Shown: piece after piece, positions 14,722 to 22,774 of the stretch
Layout of the letters: every line of letters starts with the position of its first letter
Position numbering within the stretch: position 1 is the first letter of the stretch
Source of the DNA: Candidatus Desulfovibrio intestinipullorum
Lineage (GTDB): Bacteria; Desulfobacterota; Desulfovibrionia; Desulfovibrionales; Desulfovibrionaceae
Reading direction: 5' to 3'
DNA length: 34,173 nt
NCBI GenBank assembly: GCA_019113165.1
Contig: DXHV01000026.1
Location: 1 to 34,173, forward strand
Program-made: the position numbers and the translations under genes
The notes under the pieces: generated by a model
What the model was told of the DNA's origin: nothing
Databases searched by the model: none
The model's input: the letters and a program-made list of their open reading frames with translations, nothing else

Positions 14722-16278
14722 ATGAAAAAATACATGCGTTACATCGGGCCTGTCCTCATTGCAGGCATTTTTTCTCTTGCCGTCTACCTGCTCTACAACA
14801 AGCTGAGCAGCTATTCCATTGCCGAAATACGGGCCAGTATCGATCAGATTCCCTCGGGCCGGATCATCGCCGCCCTGGTGCTGACCATCTTCAACTACAT
14901 CATCCTGGTGGGCTATGACTGGCTGGCCCTGAAGGCCATCCACAAGACGCTGCCCCTCTCCAGAGTGAGTCTCGTCTCCATCGTCGGACAGGCCGTCAGC
15001 TTCAACTTCGGCGCCCTGCTCGGCGGCACAAGCGTGCGCTTCCGCTTCTATTCGGTCTGGGGCTTTTCCCTGCACGATGTGCTCCACCTCATCCTGATCC
15101 TGGCCGTGGCCTTCTGGATCGGCGCCCTGGGCCTGTGCGGCCTTGTGTTCATCGTGGCGCCGCCCCCGCTGCCCGAAGAGCTCCTGGAGCACATGCCCTT
15201 CCACGATGTGCGCCTGCTGGGCTACATCCTGCTGGGCATGACCCTTGTCTATCTTGGGCTCTGCTTCCGCATCCGCAAGCCTGTGCAGATCTTCGGCAAG
15301 GTCTTTGTCTTCCCCGGTCCAAAGATTGCCGTGGCCCAGATCGTCGTCTCCTGGGTGGACCTTGTCTGTGCGGCAGCCTGCATGTGGATCCTGCTGCCCT
15401 CGGCTGTGGACGTCTCCTTTGTGCAGTTTCTGCCAGGCTATCTCATGGCCATGGTCGCCGTGGTGCTGACCCATATTCCCGGCGGTGTGGGCGTGTTCGA
15501 GCTCATCATCATCCATATGACGCACACGCCCCATGAGCAGATGGTCTTTGCCGCGGTCCTCATCTTCCGCCTGGTCTACTACATCTTCCCCCTGCTTGTG
15601 GCCGCCATAATGCTGGCCGTCTACGAGGTGCGCCAGCGTCGCAACTTCATTCACGACGCGGGCCGCTGGCTCTCCGTGCTCTCGCCCATCATCACCTCCT
15701 ACCTCACCTTCCTTGCCGGCATCATCCTGCTCTTGTCCTCCACTCTGCCAAGCAGAGCCTCGGACATTGCCTGGGTGGCCCGCTTCCTGCCTGAAGCCCT
15801 CATTCCGACCGGACATCTTGTGTGCGCCATTTCCGGCTGCCTGCTGCTCTTTGTGTCCTACGGCCTGGGCCAGCGCCAGAAGTACGCCTTCAGGCTCTCG
15901 GTGCTCTTCCTTGTGGCCGGCATCATAGGCGCTCTGCTCAAGGGCTTCAGCTGGCAGGTGGCCATCATGGTGGGCATTGTGCTCATCCCCCTGCTGGTGG
16001 CCCAGTTCCGCTTCTACCGGCACTCCTGGTTTTTGGGCGAGCACATTCCGGCCTTCTGGATCATCGCCGGCCTGTGCGTGGTTCTTGCCAACCTGGGCCT
16101 GGGCTGGGCCCTGTACCACACCGAATGGGGCAGGGTGGCCATCATGTCCTTTGACGGCACGGTCAATGCCGCCAGGGTGGGCCTTGCCAACATAGCCATA
16201 GCCATACTTCTTCCTGTGCTCTGCGTCCTGCGCTTTTTCCGCAAGCGGCGGCTGGCAGGCCGCGAGTCTCCGCAGTAG
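14722..16278 (+). CDS. LPG-synthase/MprF-type transmembrane (UPF0104, YbhN-like) protein
   Basis: A 518-residue polytopic protein resembling the N-terminal flippase half of MprF (lysylphosphatidylglycerol synthase transmembrane domain). The best landmark is THIPGGVGVFE near residue 250, a conserved motif of this family. Others are the early GYDWLALKAI and the segment AVSFNFGALLGGTSVRFRFY. The whole length is membrane helices, and the cytoplasmic aminoacyl-transferase domain of MprF is absent. It probably moves a lipid across the inner membrane but cannot make aminoacyl-lipids itself. The start has a weak GAGGCAGGA site. It stands alone between two gene-poor regions. Substrate unknown. Confidence 0.8.
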   Translation: MKKYMRYIGPVLIAGIFSLAVYLLYNKLSSYSIAEIRASIDQIPSGRIIAALVLTIFNYIILVGYDWLALKAIHKTLPLSRVSLVSIVGQAVSFNFGALLGGTSVRFRFYSVWGFSLHDVLHLILILAVAFWIGALGLCGLVFIVAPPPLPEELLEHMPFHDVRLLGYILLGMTLVYLGLCFRIRKPVQIFGKVFVFPGPKIAVAQIVVSWVDLVCAAACMWILLPSAVDVSFVQFLPGYLMAMVAVVLTHIPGGVGVFELIIIHMTHTPHEQMVFAAVLIFRLVYYIFPLLVAAIMLAVYEVRQRRNFIHDAGRWLSVLSPIITSYLTFLAGIILLLSSTLPSRASDIAWVARFLPEALIPTGHLVCAISGCLLLFVSYGLGQRQKYAFRLSVLFLVAGIIGALLKGFSWQVAIMVGIVLIPLLVAQFRFYRHSWFLGEHIPAFWIIAGLCVVLANLGLGWALYHTEWGRVAIMSFDGTVNAARVGLANIAIAILLPVLCVLRFFRKRRLAGRESPQ

Positions 16279-16326
16279 CGGACAGGATATGTTCAGGGAA
16301 AAGCGATCACAAAAGAAGCGAATAGC

Positions 16327-16380
16327 AAAAGGAAGGCCTGCACAGCGGAACTCTTCGGGGGTTCGCGGGATGCAGGCCTT
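16327..16380 (-). terminator. Intrinsic terminator of pyrR
   Basis: AAGGCCTGCA (16333-16342) pairs with TGCAGGCCTT (16371-16380); an inner GCGGAAC/GTTCGC pair extends the stem. On the minus strand it is followed by CCTTTTGC. It lies 30 bases past the pyrR stop, and on the plus strand may also limit readthrough from the upstream membrane-protein gene. Confidence 0.75.
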
Positions 16381-16410
16381 CTCCTGTTCAAAGCAACTGG
16401 GTCTTTGGCG

Positions 16411-16944
16411 CTATTCGTGCACGATGTGCACTTCGTCCGTGCCGTCGCGCTCGCTCAGGAGCACGTCCACGTGCTCTCTGGCAGTGGTGGGAATGCTGCG
16501 GCCCACATAGTCGGCCTGTATGGGCAGTTCCCTGCGCCCCCTGTCAATGAGGACGAGCAGTTCCACGCGGCTGGGGCGGCCGTAGTCCATGATGGCCTCA
16601 AGGGCCGAGCGGATGGTGCGGCCCGTGTAGAGCACATCGTCAATGAGGAGGATGGAGGCGCCTGTCACCGGAGCGATCATGCGGGAGGTGCCCACATGGG
16701 GGGTGCTCTCCATGGTGGTCCAGTCATCGCGGTAGAGATTGATGTCCAGGGTGCTCAGGGTGATGGGATGCTGCGTCTTTTCCTGAAGGATCTTCTGTAT
16801 GCGCCGGGCAAGGTCTGCGCCGCGGCGTTCGATGCCCACAAGGACGATGTCCTTGCAGTCGCCGTGCTTTTCAATGATTTCGTAGGCCAGACGCTCAAGA
16901 ATGCGGGCAATTTCCACCTGGGAAAGGATACATTTGTGGGCCAT
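16411..16944 (-). CDS. pyrR: PyrR: pyrimidine regulatory protein / uracil phosphoribosyltransferase
   Basis: A 177-residue type I phosphoribosyltransferase. The PRPP-binding motif ILLIDDVLYTGRT is at residues 98-110. The segment LVGIERRGADLARRI (about 36-50) and the later RGRRELPIQADYVGR are characteristic of PyrR. In Gram-positive bacteria PyrR binds pyr mRNA to control attenuation and also makes UMP from uracil and PRPP. Here no pyr biosynthetic gene is adjacent, so enzymatic salvage or control of distant transcripts are both possible. ATG 16944 is preceded by AAGGAGGG, an excellent ribosome binding site; the longer frame is rejected. Monocistronic with its own terminator. Confidence 0.93.
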   Translation of the reverse strand: MAHKCILSQVEIARILERLAYEIIEKHGDCKDIVLVGIERRGADLARRIQKILQEKTQHPITLSTLDINLYRDDWTTMESTPHVGTSRMIAPVTGASILLIDDVLYTGRTIRSALEAIMDYGRPSRVELLVLIDRGRRELPIQADYVGRSIPTTAREHVDVLLSERDGTDEVHIVHE

Positions 16945-17040
16945 AGTCCCTCCTTGTTTAGCAATGGCACGCCCTGCAGCGGACGGCAGGTGGCACAAAA
17001 GCGCTCAGGGGCCGGCACAGGGAAAGGTGCTTCCTTATGC

Positions 17041-17073
17041 GCAACCCTGTATACTGGCAATGTGCAGGGTTGC
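17041..17073 (-). promoter_or_regulatory. 9-bp inverted repeat over the probable pyrR promoter
   Basis: GCAACCCTG (17041-17049) is perfectly inverted as CAGGGTTGC (17065-17073), about 100 bases upstream of pyrR. A minus-strand TATACA (17048-17053) overlaps one arm and a TTGCCG (17073-17078) overlaps the other at a 19-nt spacing. An operator overlapping the promoter is plausible. The regulator is unknown. Confidence 0.4.
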
Positions 17074-17163
17074 GGCAAAGCGGAAAAGGTCAGTCTAGCC
17101 GATTTGCCGCTTCTTGCCTAGGGATGTTCCCGGGCGTTCCTGTGACAAAAATGACGGACTTGT

Positions 17164-17192
17164 TTGACAAGGGGGCAAACTGCCCCTATTTT
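17164..17192 (+). promoter_or_regulatory. Strong promoter with palindromic operator, ahead of the HesB-like cluster
   Basis: TTGACA (17164-17169), a 17-nt spacer, then TATTTT (17187-17192) make a good sigma70-type promoter. The spacer is almost filled by the palindrome GGGGCAAACTGCCCC (17172-17186), placed where a bound regulator would block polymerase. A further half-site GGGGCAG followed by seven T occurs at 17220-17233. The leader to the first gene is about 160 nt. The hairpin plus T-run could alternatively be read as a terminator, but no gene ends just before it on this strand. Confidence 0.6.
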
Positions 17193-17356
17193 TCACGCAC
17201 CTGCACAAAGGCTGCATCCGGGGCAGTTTTTTTGGACTAAAGGCCCTCCTTGCCCAGGCCCGCCTGCCGCAGGATTTCAAACACATTCCAACTCATCTCA
17301 TCTTGTCAAATCCCCCTGGCACTGTCTGTGGTGCCTCTTTTTTCAGGATTCTCCAT

Positions 17357-17680
17357 ATGATCACACTGACCGAATCGGCCAGCAAGCTTCTGACCGAATA
17401 CTTCAAGACGCTGGAAAAGCGTCCCATCCGCGTCTATGCCATTCCCGGCGGGTGCAAGGGCCCAATGCTCATCATCGCCCTGGACGAAGCCCACGAGGAA
17501 TACGACGAGATCGAGGAAAAGGACGGATTCTGTTTCTGCATGGCCAGGGAACTGAAGGAAATGGTGCGCGAAGTCACCATTGATGCAGGCAGCACCGGCT
17601 TTACCTGCACGCCCCTCGTTCCCCTGCCCAACAGCGGCGGCTGCAGCTCATGCAGCGGCAGCTGCTCGGGCTGCCACTAG
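17357..17680 (+). CDS. HesB/IscA-like protein 1 (Cys form)
   Basis: A 107-residue protein of the HesB/IscA-like family, related to A-type iron-sulfur carriers. The N-terminal MITLTESASKLLTEYF resembles the IscA start. The first conserved cysteine is Cys33 in IPGGCKGPML, the position of IscA Cys35. Two further Cys lie in FCFC (59, 61) and one at 84. Instead of the IscA C-G-C-G ending, the tail is a Cys-Ser-Gly cluster with Cys96, 99, 103 and 106 and a final His. Metal or cluster binding is likely but unproved. ATG 17357 fits the two downstream paralogues, which start MITVSE and MVTLTEA; the site ahead (AGGA) is weak. First of three tandem paralogues. Confidence 0.82.
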   Translation: MITLTESASKLLTEYFKTLEKRPIRVYAIPGGCKGPMLIIALDEAHEEYDEIEEKDGFCFCMARELKEMVREVTIDAGSTGFTCTPLVPLPNSGGCSSCSGSCSGCH

Positions 17681-17856
17681 CACAGGGACCTGGCAGGACC
17701 TGCTCCTCATCTCAGGAATTCTGCAGGGTCCGGCCGGCACAACAGGTACAACAGGCACAAGAGGAAGACCATGTTTCCCGCTCCAGGCGCACTGCTTTTC
17801 GGAGCGCACGCCCCTGGCCTTCCTTGCAATAAAAATCGCTCAAGCAGGAGTGTTTC

Positions 17857-18207
17857 ATGATTACCGTCAGCGAAATTGCCAAGAAGGAGCTCGATGCCTT
17901 CTTCGAGAGCCATCCCGAAATGAACAAGACAGTCCGCATCTACTTTGCGGCCGGCGGCTGAAGCCCCAGGCTGGCAATGGCTCTGGATGAGCCCAACGAA
18001 CAGGATGTGACTGAAACCATTGATGACATCACCTTCTGCATGACCAGGACTCTGGCTGCACAGACCGGTGAACTGAGCCTTGATCTGAGTTACATGGGCT
18101 TCATGCTCAGCTCCGAGCACCCGCTCACCGATCCCAACAGCACCGGCAGCTGCTGCTCCACCAGCGGCGGCACCTGCGGCAGCTGCGGCAGCGGCGGATG
18201 TCACTAA
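17857..18207 (+). CDS. HesB/IscA-like selenoprotein (UGA at codon 35 read as selenocysteine)
   Basis: Translation from ATG 17857 (GCAGGAG, 6 nt spacing) runs MITVSEIAKKELDAFF and meets an in-frame TGA at 17959-17961. It continues in the same frame without other stops to TAA 18205-18207, giving 116 residues. The TGA falls at residue 35 in AAGG-U-SPRLAMALDE, exactly where the flanking paralogues have Cys33 (GGCKGP) and Cys35 (GTCGGP). Sequence after the TGA keeps family features: DDITFCMTR (Cys61) and a Cys-rich tail (Cys99, 100, 107, 110, 115, final His). A candidate SECIS hairpin follows the UGA at the right distance. HesB-like selenoproteins are known from deltaproteobacteria. Automated callers would split this gene or start it at Met41 (17977). 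A plain nonsense mutation is the alternative and seems much less likely. Confidence 0.85.
17959..17993 (+). promoter_or_regulatory. UGA codon with candidate bacterial SECIS element
   Basis: After the UGA (17959-17961), GGCTC (17979-17983) pairs with GAGCC (17989-17993) around the loop TGGAT (17984-17988). The apical loop begins 22 nt after the UGA and has G as its second base, which fits the general bacterial SECIS rule of a small stem-loop with an early loop G at about 16-37 nt. Folding was done by eye only. An alternative local pairing, AGCC/GGCT at 17962-17965/17979-17982, exists. Confidence 0.6.
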
Positions 18208-18466
18208 CCGTTCGTTTGTAACGACCGTTTTTTCAGGCGACTGCCTCCAGGGGGACAGCCCTTGGTGGCAGCCCCCAAAAGGTCCTGCGGACTCCCGTAC
18301 CCAGGTTTCCCCGGGGCTTTTGCCACAGGCCCTTCTTTGTGGAGAATAGGGAACTGGATTTCTTTTTCATTAGTCCCTGGGCAAGGGGTGATTGCCGAAA
18401 GGCCCGGCGGCCAGGGCACTGTCCTGCCCGAAGGCTTTTCCGACCGAATTTCCAAGGAACGTTGTC

Positions 18467-18796
18467 ATGGTGACACTCACAGAGGCAGCCAGACAGGCTG
18501 TCACGGCTTTTTTTGCAGAAAATCCGGGTCTTTCAAGGACCCTCAGGCTTTATGTTGCTCCGGGCACCTGCGGTGGTCCGGTGCTCAACATGACAGTGGA
18601 TGAGGTGGATGCAAGCGATGTCACGGAAGTGGTGGATGATGTCACCTTCTGCATTGACAGGCAGCTGCAGCAGCGCGTGGGCGCCATTGTCATTGATGTG
18701 AACGGCGAGGACGTGCTCATCCGCGCCGAGCGTCCGCTCATGGATCCTTCGGCCTTTGCCGGCTGTTCCTGCTGCAGCGGCAGCTGCAACGGATAG
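18467..18796 (+). CDS. HesB/IscA-like protein 3 (Cys form)
   Basis: A 109-residue paralogue of the two preceding genes. It starts MVTLTEAARQAVTAFF, has Cys35 in APGTCGGPVL at the position of Sec35 in its neighbour, DDVTFCIDR with Cys62, and a tail GCSCCSGSCNG with Cys100, 102, 103 and 107. The middle (VDEVDASDVTEVVDD) closely parallels LDEPNEQDVTETIDD of the selenoprotein, so these two are the closer pair. The ATG at 18467 was chosen by alignment with the paralogues; AAGGAA lies 7 nt upstream. A 259-nt spacer without a clear gene or terminator separates it from the selenoprotein gene. mfd begins 153 nt after its stop. The role is probably metal or iron-sulfur handling, by inference from family. 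Confidence 0.82.
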   Translation: MVTLTEAARQAVTAFFAENPGLSRTLRLYVAPGTCGGPVLNMTVDEVDASDVTEVVDDVTFCIDRQLQQRVGAIVIDVNGEDVLIRAERPLMDPSAFAGCSCCSGSCNG

Positions 18797-18949
18797 CCTC
18801 GTCGTCTTTACTGCTTTTTGGGGCAGGGGAGTCCCTGCCCTCTGCTACATGGGGCCGGGCAACCGGCTTTTTTTATGGCACGGATGCGGCCTTGGGCATG
18901 TTTCATGCCCAAGGCCCGCGCCAGGGTGCCGCTCACGGGTGAGGGGAAG

Positions 18950-21900
18950 ATGCAGCAGGCTACAGAGCTTCTCAGACAAAAAAAGACCGTTCTTCACATT
19001 GTGCGTTCCGGCCGGGCCACCCTGGCCCGCCTGGCCGCCCTGGCTCTGCAGGAGGGCCGCAGTGCCGTCCTTGTGGCCACGGACAGGTCGGCCTATGCCG
19101 AGCTTGCCGCCTATGCCAGGCTCTTCTGCCCGGATCTCTCCTGTGACGAGCGTGCGGCCGCACTTCCCATGTGGCAGCAGCCGGTCGTGGGCCTGCCCCA
19201 GGGGCTGCTGGTCCGCGAGGAGCAGATGGACTGGCCCAGGCGTCTGGCAGCGCTCTACAGCCTGCGCCAGGGCCGGCCTGCCATTGTGGTGGCCAGCGTG
19301 GAAAGCCTGCTTCTGCGCTATCCCGGCATTTCCTTTTTTGACCAGCGCAGCCTGGAGCTCGAGCGGGGCCGCATCTGTCCACAGGAGGACTTCCTGGGGC
19401 AGATGGCGGACTGGGGCTTTGTGCGCCAGCCCATGGTCACGCGCTCAGGCGAAATGGCCCGGCGCGGCGACATTGTCGACCTCTTCGCCCCTGGCTACAG
19501 TCATCCCCTTCGTCTGGAATTCTTTGACGATACCCTGGAGGAGATCCGCCTCTTCGATGCCGAGACCCAGCGCTCCCTGCAGACTCTGGACTCTGTCACC
19601 ATCGTGCCGGCCAGGCCCTTCCTCCAGGACGAATCCTCCCGCAGGACCATGGACGAGCACCTCGACCAGCTTGTGACCTCGGGCATGGTGTCGCAGGATG
19701 TGGCCTATGACTGCCGCAAGGCCCTGAGGCAGGGAGGACGCACCCTTCTGCCAGGCAGCGTGCTGGCAGACACATCCCTGCTCGAGGACTGGCTGCCTGC
19801 CGACACAATTTTCCTGTGCGAAGGCGCCGATGCCACGGAACAGGCCCTGGCCGAGACCCGCGAGGATTTGATCCAGCGCCTGCAGGGCGCTCGGGCCCAG
19901 GTCCTGCAGTCCGTGACCCGGACCCTGCGCACCCAGGGCGAGCTGCCCTGGCAGAAAACGGAAGAGCATGCGGCCTTCAGGGTCATTCATGCCGATCCCC
20001 TGGTGGTGGGCGTGGAGCCCGCAGGCACGGCCCTGCCAGAACGCAGCATACGCTCCTTCCAGGAACTGTTCACGGATCCCGGCGCCATGGACCGGCCTTG
20101 GCAGCATGTGAGCGCCCTCCTGCGCGAGTGGCTCAAGAGCCGCAAGCAGATCCTGCTGGGCTTTTCCTCCGTGCGCCAGCGCCAGCGCTTCCTCAAGCTG
20201 GCCGAGCAGGAGGGGATCAGGGCCATGGAGCGCTATGCTCCTGGGCAGAAAGGACTCTTTGCCCTCATTTCCCCGCTGCAGGGCGGTGCAGAGCTCGCCT
20301 GGGAAGACACCTGCATCCTTGGCCAGAACGTCTTTCTGCCCAAGGCCGAGAAGAGCGGCCGGGGCATGACCAGAGTCTTTCAGGGCCTGGACTCCTTTGA
20401 CGATCTGAAAGAGGGCGAGCTGCTCGTGCACCGCGATTACGGCATAGGCCGTTTCCGCGGTCTCAGGAGCATTGAGCGCGACGGCATAGCCCACGACTTT
20501 CTTGAGCTCGACTACCAGGGCGACGACAGGCTCTATGTGCCCGTGGACCGCCTGGAAGTCGTGCAGCGCTTCCGCAGTGCGGACGGCTCGGAACCCAGGC
20601 TCAACAGGCTTGGTTCCGTCACCTGGGGCACGACCAGGGAAAAGGCCCGCAAGGCCGTGGAAAAGATAGCCGCGGACCTCATCGAGATGTACGCCTACCG
20701 CAAGGTGGCCAAGGGCTTCCACTACGATCCGCCGGACGAATTCTACGAGGAGTTCCGGGCCTCCTTCGGCTACGAGGAAACGCCGGATCAGGCCAGGGCC
20801 ATTGCCGAGGTGCTGCAGGACATGGCCAGGGACGTGCCCATGGACCGCCTCATCTGCGGCGACGTGGGCTTTGGCAAGACCGAGGTGGCCATGCGGGCAG
20901 CCTTCCTGGCAGCTTCCAATTCCCGACAGGTGGCCCTGCTTTGTCCCACCACCGTGCTGGCCGAGCAGCACTACCAGACCTTCAGGGCCCGCATGAAGGG
21001 CTTTCCCCTGCGCATAGGCCTGCTCTCCCGCTTTGTGAGCAAAAAGGAGCAGACCAGGGTGGTGGAGGCTGCGGCCAGGGGCGAGACAGACATCCTGATC
21101 GGCACGCACCGCCTGCTCTCCAGGGATGTGTCCCTGCCAAGGCTTGGGCTCCTCATCCTGGACGAGGAGCAGCGCTTCGGGGTGCGCCACAAGGAAGCGC
21201 TCAAGGAAATGAAGAAGAATGTGGATGTGCTCACCCTGACAGCCACGCCCATTCCCAGAACCCTGCAGCTCTCCATGTCCGGCATCAGGGATCTTTCCCT
21301 CATCGAAACCCCGCCCAGGGAGCGCAAGCCCGTGGTCACGGCCGTCATCGACCGCGATGACGAGATGCTGCGCCAGGTGGTGCGCAGGGAAATGGAGCGC
21401 GAGGGCCAGATTTTCTGGGTCTTCAACCGCATCCAGGGCCTGGTGAACGTCACCAACTACGTGCGCAAGCTTGTGCCCGAGGCCAGGGTGGCCATGGTCC
21501 ACGGCCGCATGGAAGAGTCCGAGGTGGACGACAACATGCGCAAGTTCTGGCACGGCGAGCTGGATGTGCTTGTGTGCACCTCCATCATCGAATCAGGACT
21601 CGACTTTCCCAGGGCCAACACCCTCATCGTGGACCAGGCCCAGAACTTCGGCCTGGGCCAGCTCTATCAGCTGCGCGGCCGCGTGGGCCGCAGCGACCGT
21701 CAGGCCTATGCCTTCTTTGTGGTGCCGGATCCCGCCCATCTGACCAGGATAGCCGAGGAGCGCCTGGCCATCCTCCAGGACATGGATTTTCTTGGTGCAG
21801 GCTTCAAGGTGGCCATGGAGGATTTGCGCCTGCGCGGCGCGGGCAACATCCTGGGCGAGGCCCAGACAGGCCAGATGGCCAAGGTGGGCCTGGACCTCTA

Positions 21901-22675
21901 TCTGGAAATGCTGGAGCAGGCTGTGGACCGGCTCAAGGGCACCGTGCACGAGCGGCCTCTGGAGACGGAAGTCAACATCGGCGTGCCGGCCCGCATTCCC
22001 GAAACCTATGTGAGCGATCCCAGGGAGCGCCTGCGCCAGTACCGTGCCCTCACCAGTGCAGGCTCAGGCCAGGAGCGCGAGCGCATTGCCCTGGATGTGC
22101 GGGATCGCTTTGGTCCCTTCCCCGAGGAGTTCCAGACCTTCCTGGCCATTCTGGACTTCAAGCAGTTCCTGGGTACGCTGCAGGTGGAAAAGGCCGACCT
22201 CGGCCTGCGCAAGGTCAGGCTCAGCTGGGCCGACGGTCAGAACGCCATCGATCCGGTGAAGGTCATGACCCTGCTTGCCAGGCGCCCTGGCGCCCAGATC
22301 ATCCCCACCACAACCCTCATAGTGCCATTGTCCACAGACGTACCCTACCGTGAGGTCCTCGCCGGTCTGCGCACGGATCTCGAGGCCCTGCGTGCGGACC
22401 CCGAATCCGGGGGCGAAGAGCGCGTCATCGTGGCCACGCGATCGGGAAAGTCCGGCCAGGCGGCATCCGCAGGCGCGGAGCAGGGCAGCAAGGCAGGCCC
22501 GTCGGCCCAGTCGGGCAAGACTGGCAAGCAGGGCACCTCTGGCAAGCCCGGCTATGCCGGCCGGCAGACGCCCGGCCAGCCTGCCCAATCCGCCCAGGCA
22601 CGGCCCGGAACTGGTTCGGAGCAGCGACTGACCCGCAAGAGCACCCTGGCCGTGGCCAGAAAGTGGAAGCCCTGA
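18950..22675 (+). CDS. mfd: Transcription-repair coupling factor Mfd
   Basis: A 1241-residue ATP-dependent translocase that removes RNA polymerase stalled at DNA lesions and recruits UvrA. The N-terminal UvrB-like region comes first. The RNA-polymerase-interacting CarD-like domain is near residues 485-541 (EGELLVHRDYGIGRF). The helicase motor has Walker A GDVGFGKT at 637-644, the DEEQ box at 738-741 and LTATPIPRTL. The TRCF C-terminal domain begins about residue 1000 (ETEVNIGVPARIPETYV). Unusually, the last 85 or so residues are a low-complexity Gly/Ser/Ala/Gln/Lys tail not typical of Mfd. ATG 18950 follows GAGGGGAAG; longer in-frame starts lack support. Confidence 0.97.
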   Translation: MQQATELLRQKKTVLHIVRSGRATLARLAALALQEGRSAVLVATDRSAYAELAAYARLFCPDLSCDERAAALPMWQQPVVGLPQGLLVREEQMDWPRRLAALYSLRQGRPAIVVASVESLLLRYPGISFFDQRSLELERGRICPQEDFLGQMADWGFVRQPMVTRSGEMARRGDIVDLFAPGYSHPLRLEFFDDTLEEIRLFDAETQRSLQTLDSVTIVPARPFLQDESSRRTMDEHLDQLVTSGMVSQDVAYDCRKALRQGGRTLLPGSVLADTSLLEDWLPADTIFLCEGADATEQALAETREDLIQRLQGARAQVLQSVTRTLRTQGELPWQKTEEHAAFRVIHADPLVVGVEPAGTALPERSIRSFQELFTDPGAMDRPWQHVSALLREWLKSRKQILLGFSSVRQRQRFLKLAEQEGIRAMERYAPGQKGLFALISPLQGGAELAWEDTCILGQNVFLPKAEKSGRGMTRVFQGLDSFDDLKEGELLVHRDYGIGRFRGLRSIERDGIAHDFLELDYQGDDRLYVPVDRLEVVQRFRSADGSEPRLNRLGSVTWGTTREKARKAVEKIAADLIEMYAYRKVAKGFHYDPPDEFYEEFRASFGYEETPDQARAIAEVLQDMARDVPMDRLICGDVGFGKTEVAMRAAFLAASNSRQVALLCPTTVLAEQHYQTFRARMKGFPLRIGLLSRFVSKKEQTRVVEAAARGETDILIGTHRLLSRDVSLPRLGLLILDEEQRFGVRHKEALKEMKKNVDVLTLTATPIPRTLQLSMSGIRDLSLIETPPRERKPVVTAVIDRDDEMLRQVVRREMEREGQIFWVFNRIQGLVNVTNYVRKLVPEARVAMVHGRMEESEVDDNMRKFWHGELDVLVCTSIIESGLDFPRANTLIVDQAQNFGLGQLYQLRGRVGRSDRQAYAFFVVPDPAHLTRIAEERLAILQDMDFLGAGFKVAMEDLRLRGAGNILGEAQTGQMAKVGLDLYLEMLEQAVDRLKGTVHERPLETEVNIGVPARIPETYVSDPRERLRQYRALTSAGSGQERERIALDVRDRFGPFPEEFQTFLAILDFKQFLGTLQVEKADLGLRKVRLSWADGQNAIDPVKVMTLLARRPGAQIIPTTTLIVPLSTDVPYREVLAGLRTDLEALRADPESGGEERVIVATRSGKSGQAASAGAEQGSKAGPSAQSGKTGKQGTSGKPGYAGRQTPGQPAQSAQARPGTGSEQRLTRKSTLAVARKWKP

Positions 22676-22728
22676 TCGGGGCTCTCCTGATCTGAACGTC
22701 TCAGGCGCCGGCATTTCTTGTGCGGGCA

Positions 22729-22774
22729 GCAGGGGGCAGTGAGCTCTGTCCCCGGGCCTGCCCCTGCCTGTTTT
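22729..22774 (+). terminator. Probable terminator of mfd
   Basis: GCAGGGGGCA (22729-22738) pairs with TGCCCCTGC (22759-22767) with one bulged G, then CTGTTTTC. It lies about 55 bases past the mfd stop. The remaining gap to 23013 is AT-richer and holds no recognised promoter. Confidence 0.6.

Noticed and set aside
17172..17193. Reading GGGGCAAACTGCCCC plus T-run as a terminator
   Set aside because: It sits exactly between a -35 and a -10, and no plus-strand gene ends nearby; the promoter/operator reading explains it better.
17977..18207. Starting the second HesB-like gene at the ATG at 17977
   Set aside because: It lacks a ribosome binding site and loses the conserved N-terminal region that is intact upstream of the in-frame TGA.
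19445..21553. 702-codon minus-strand frame inside mfd
   Set aside because: Shadow of mfd; the plus frame carries all helicase motifs.
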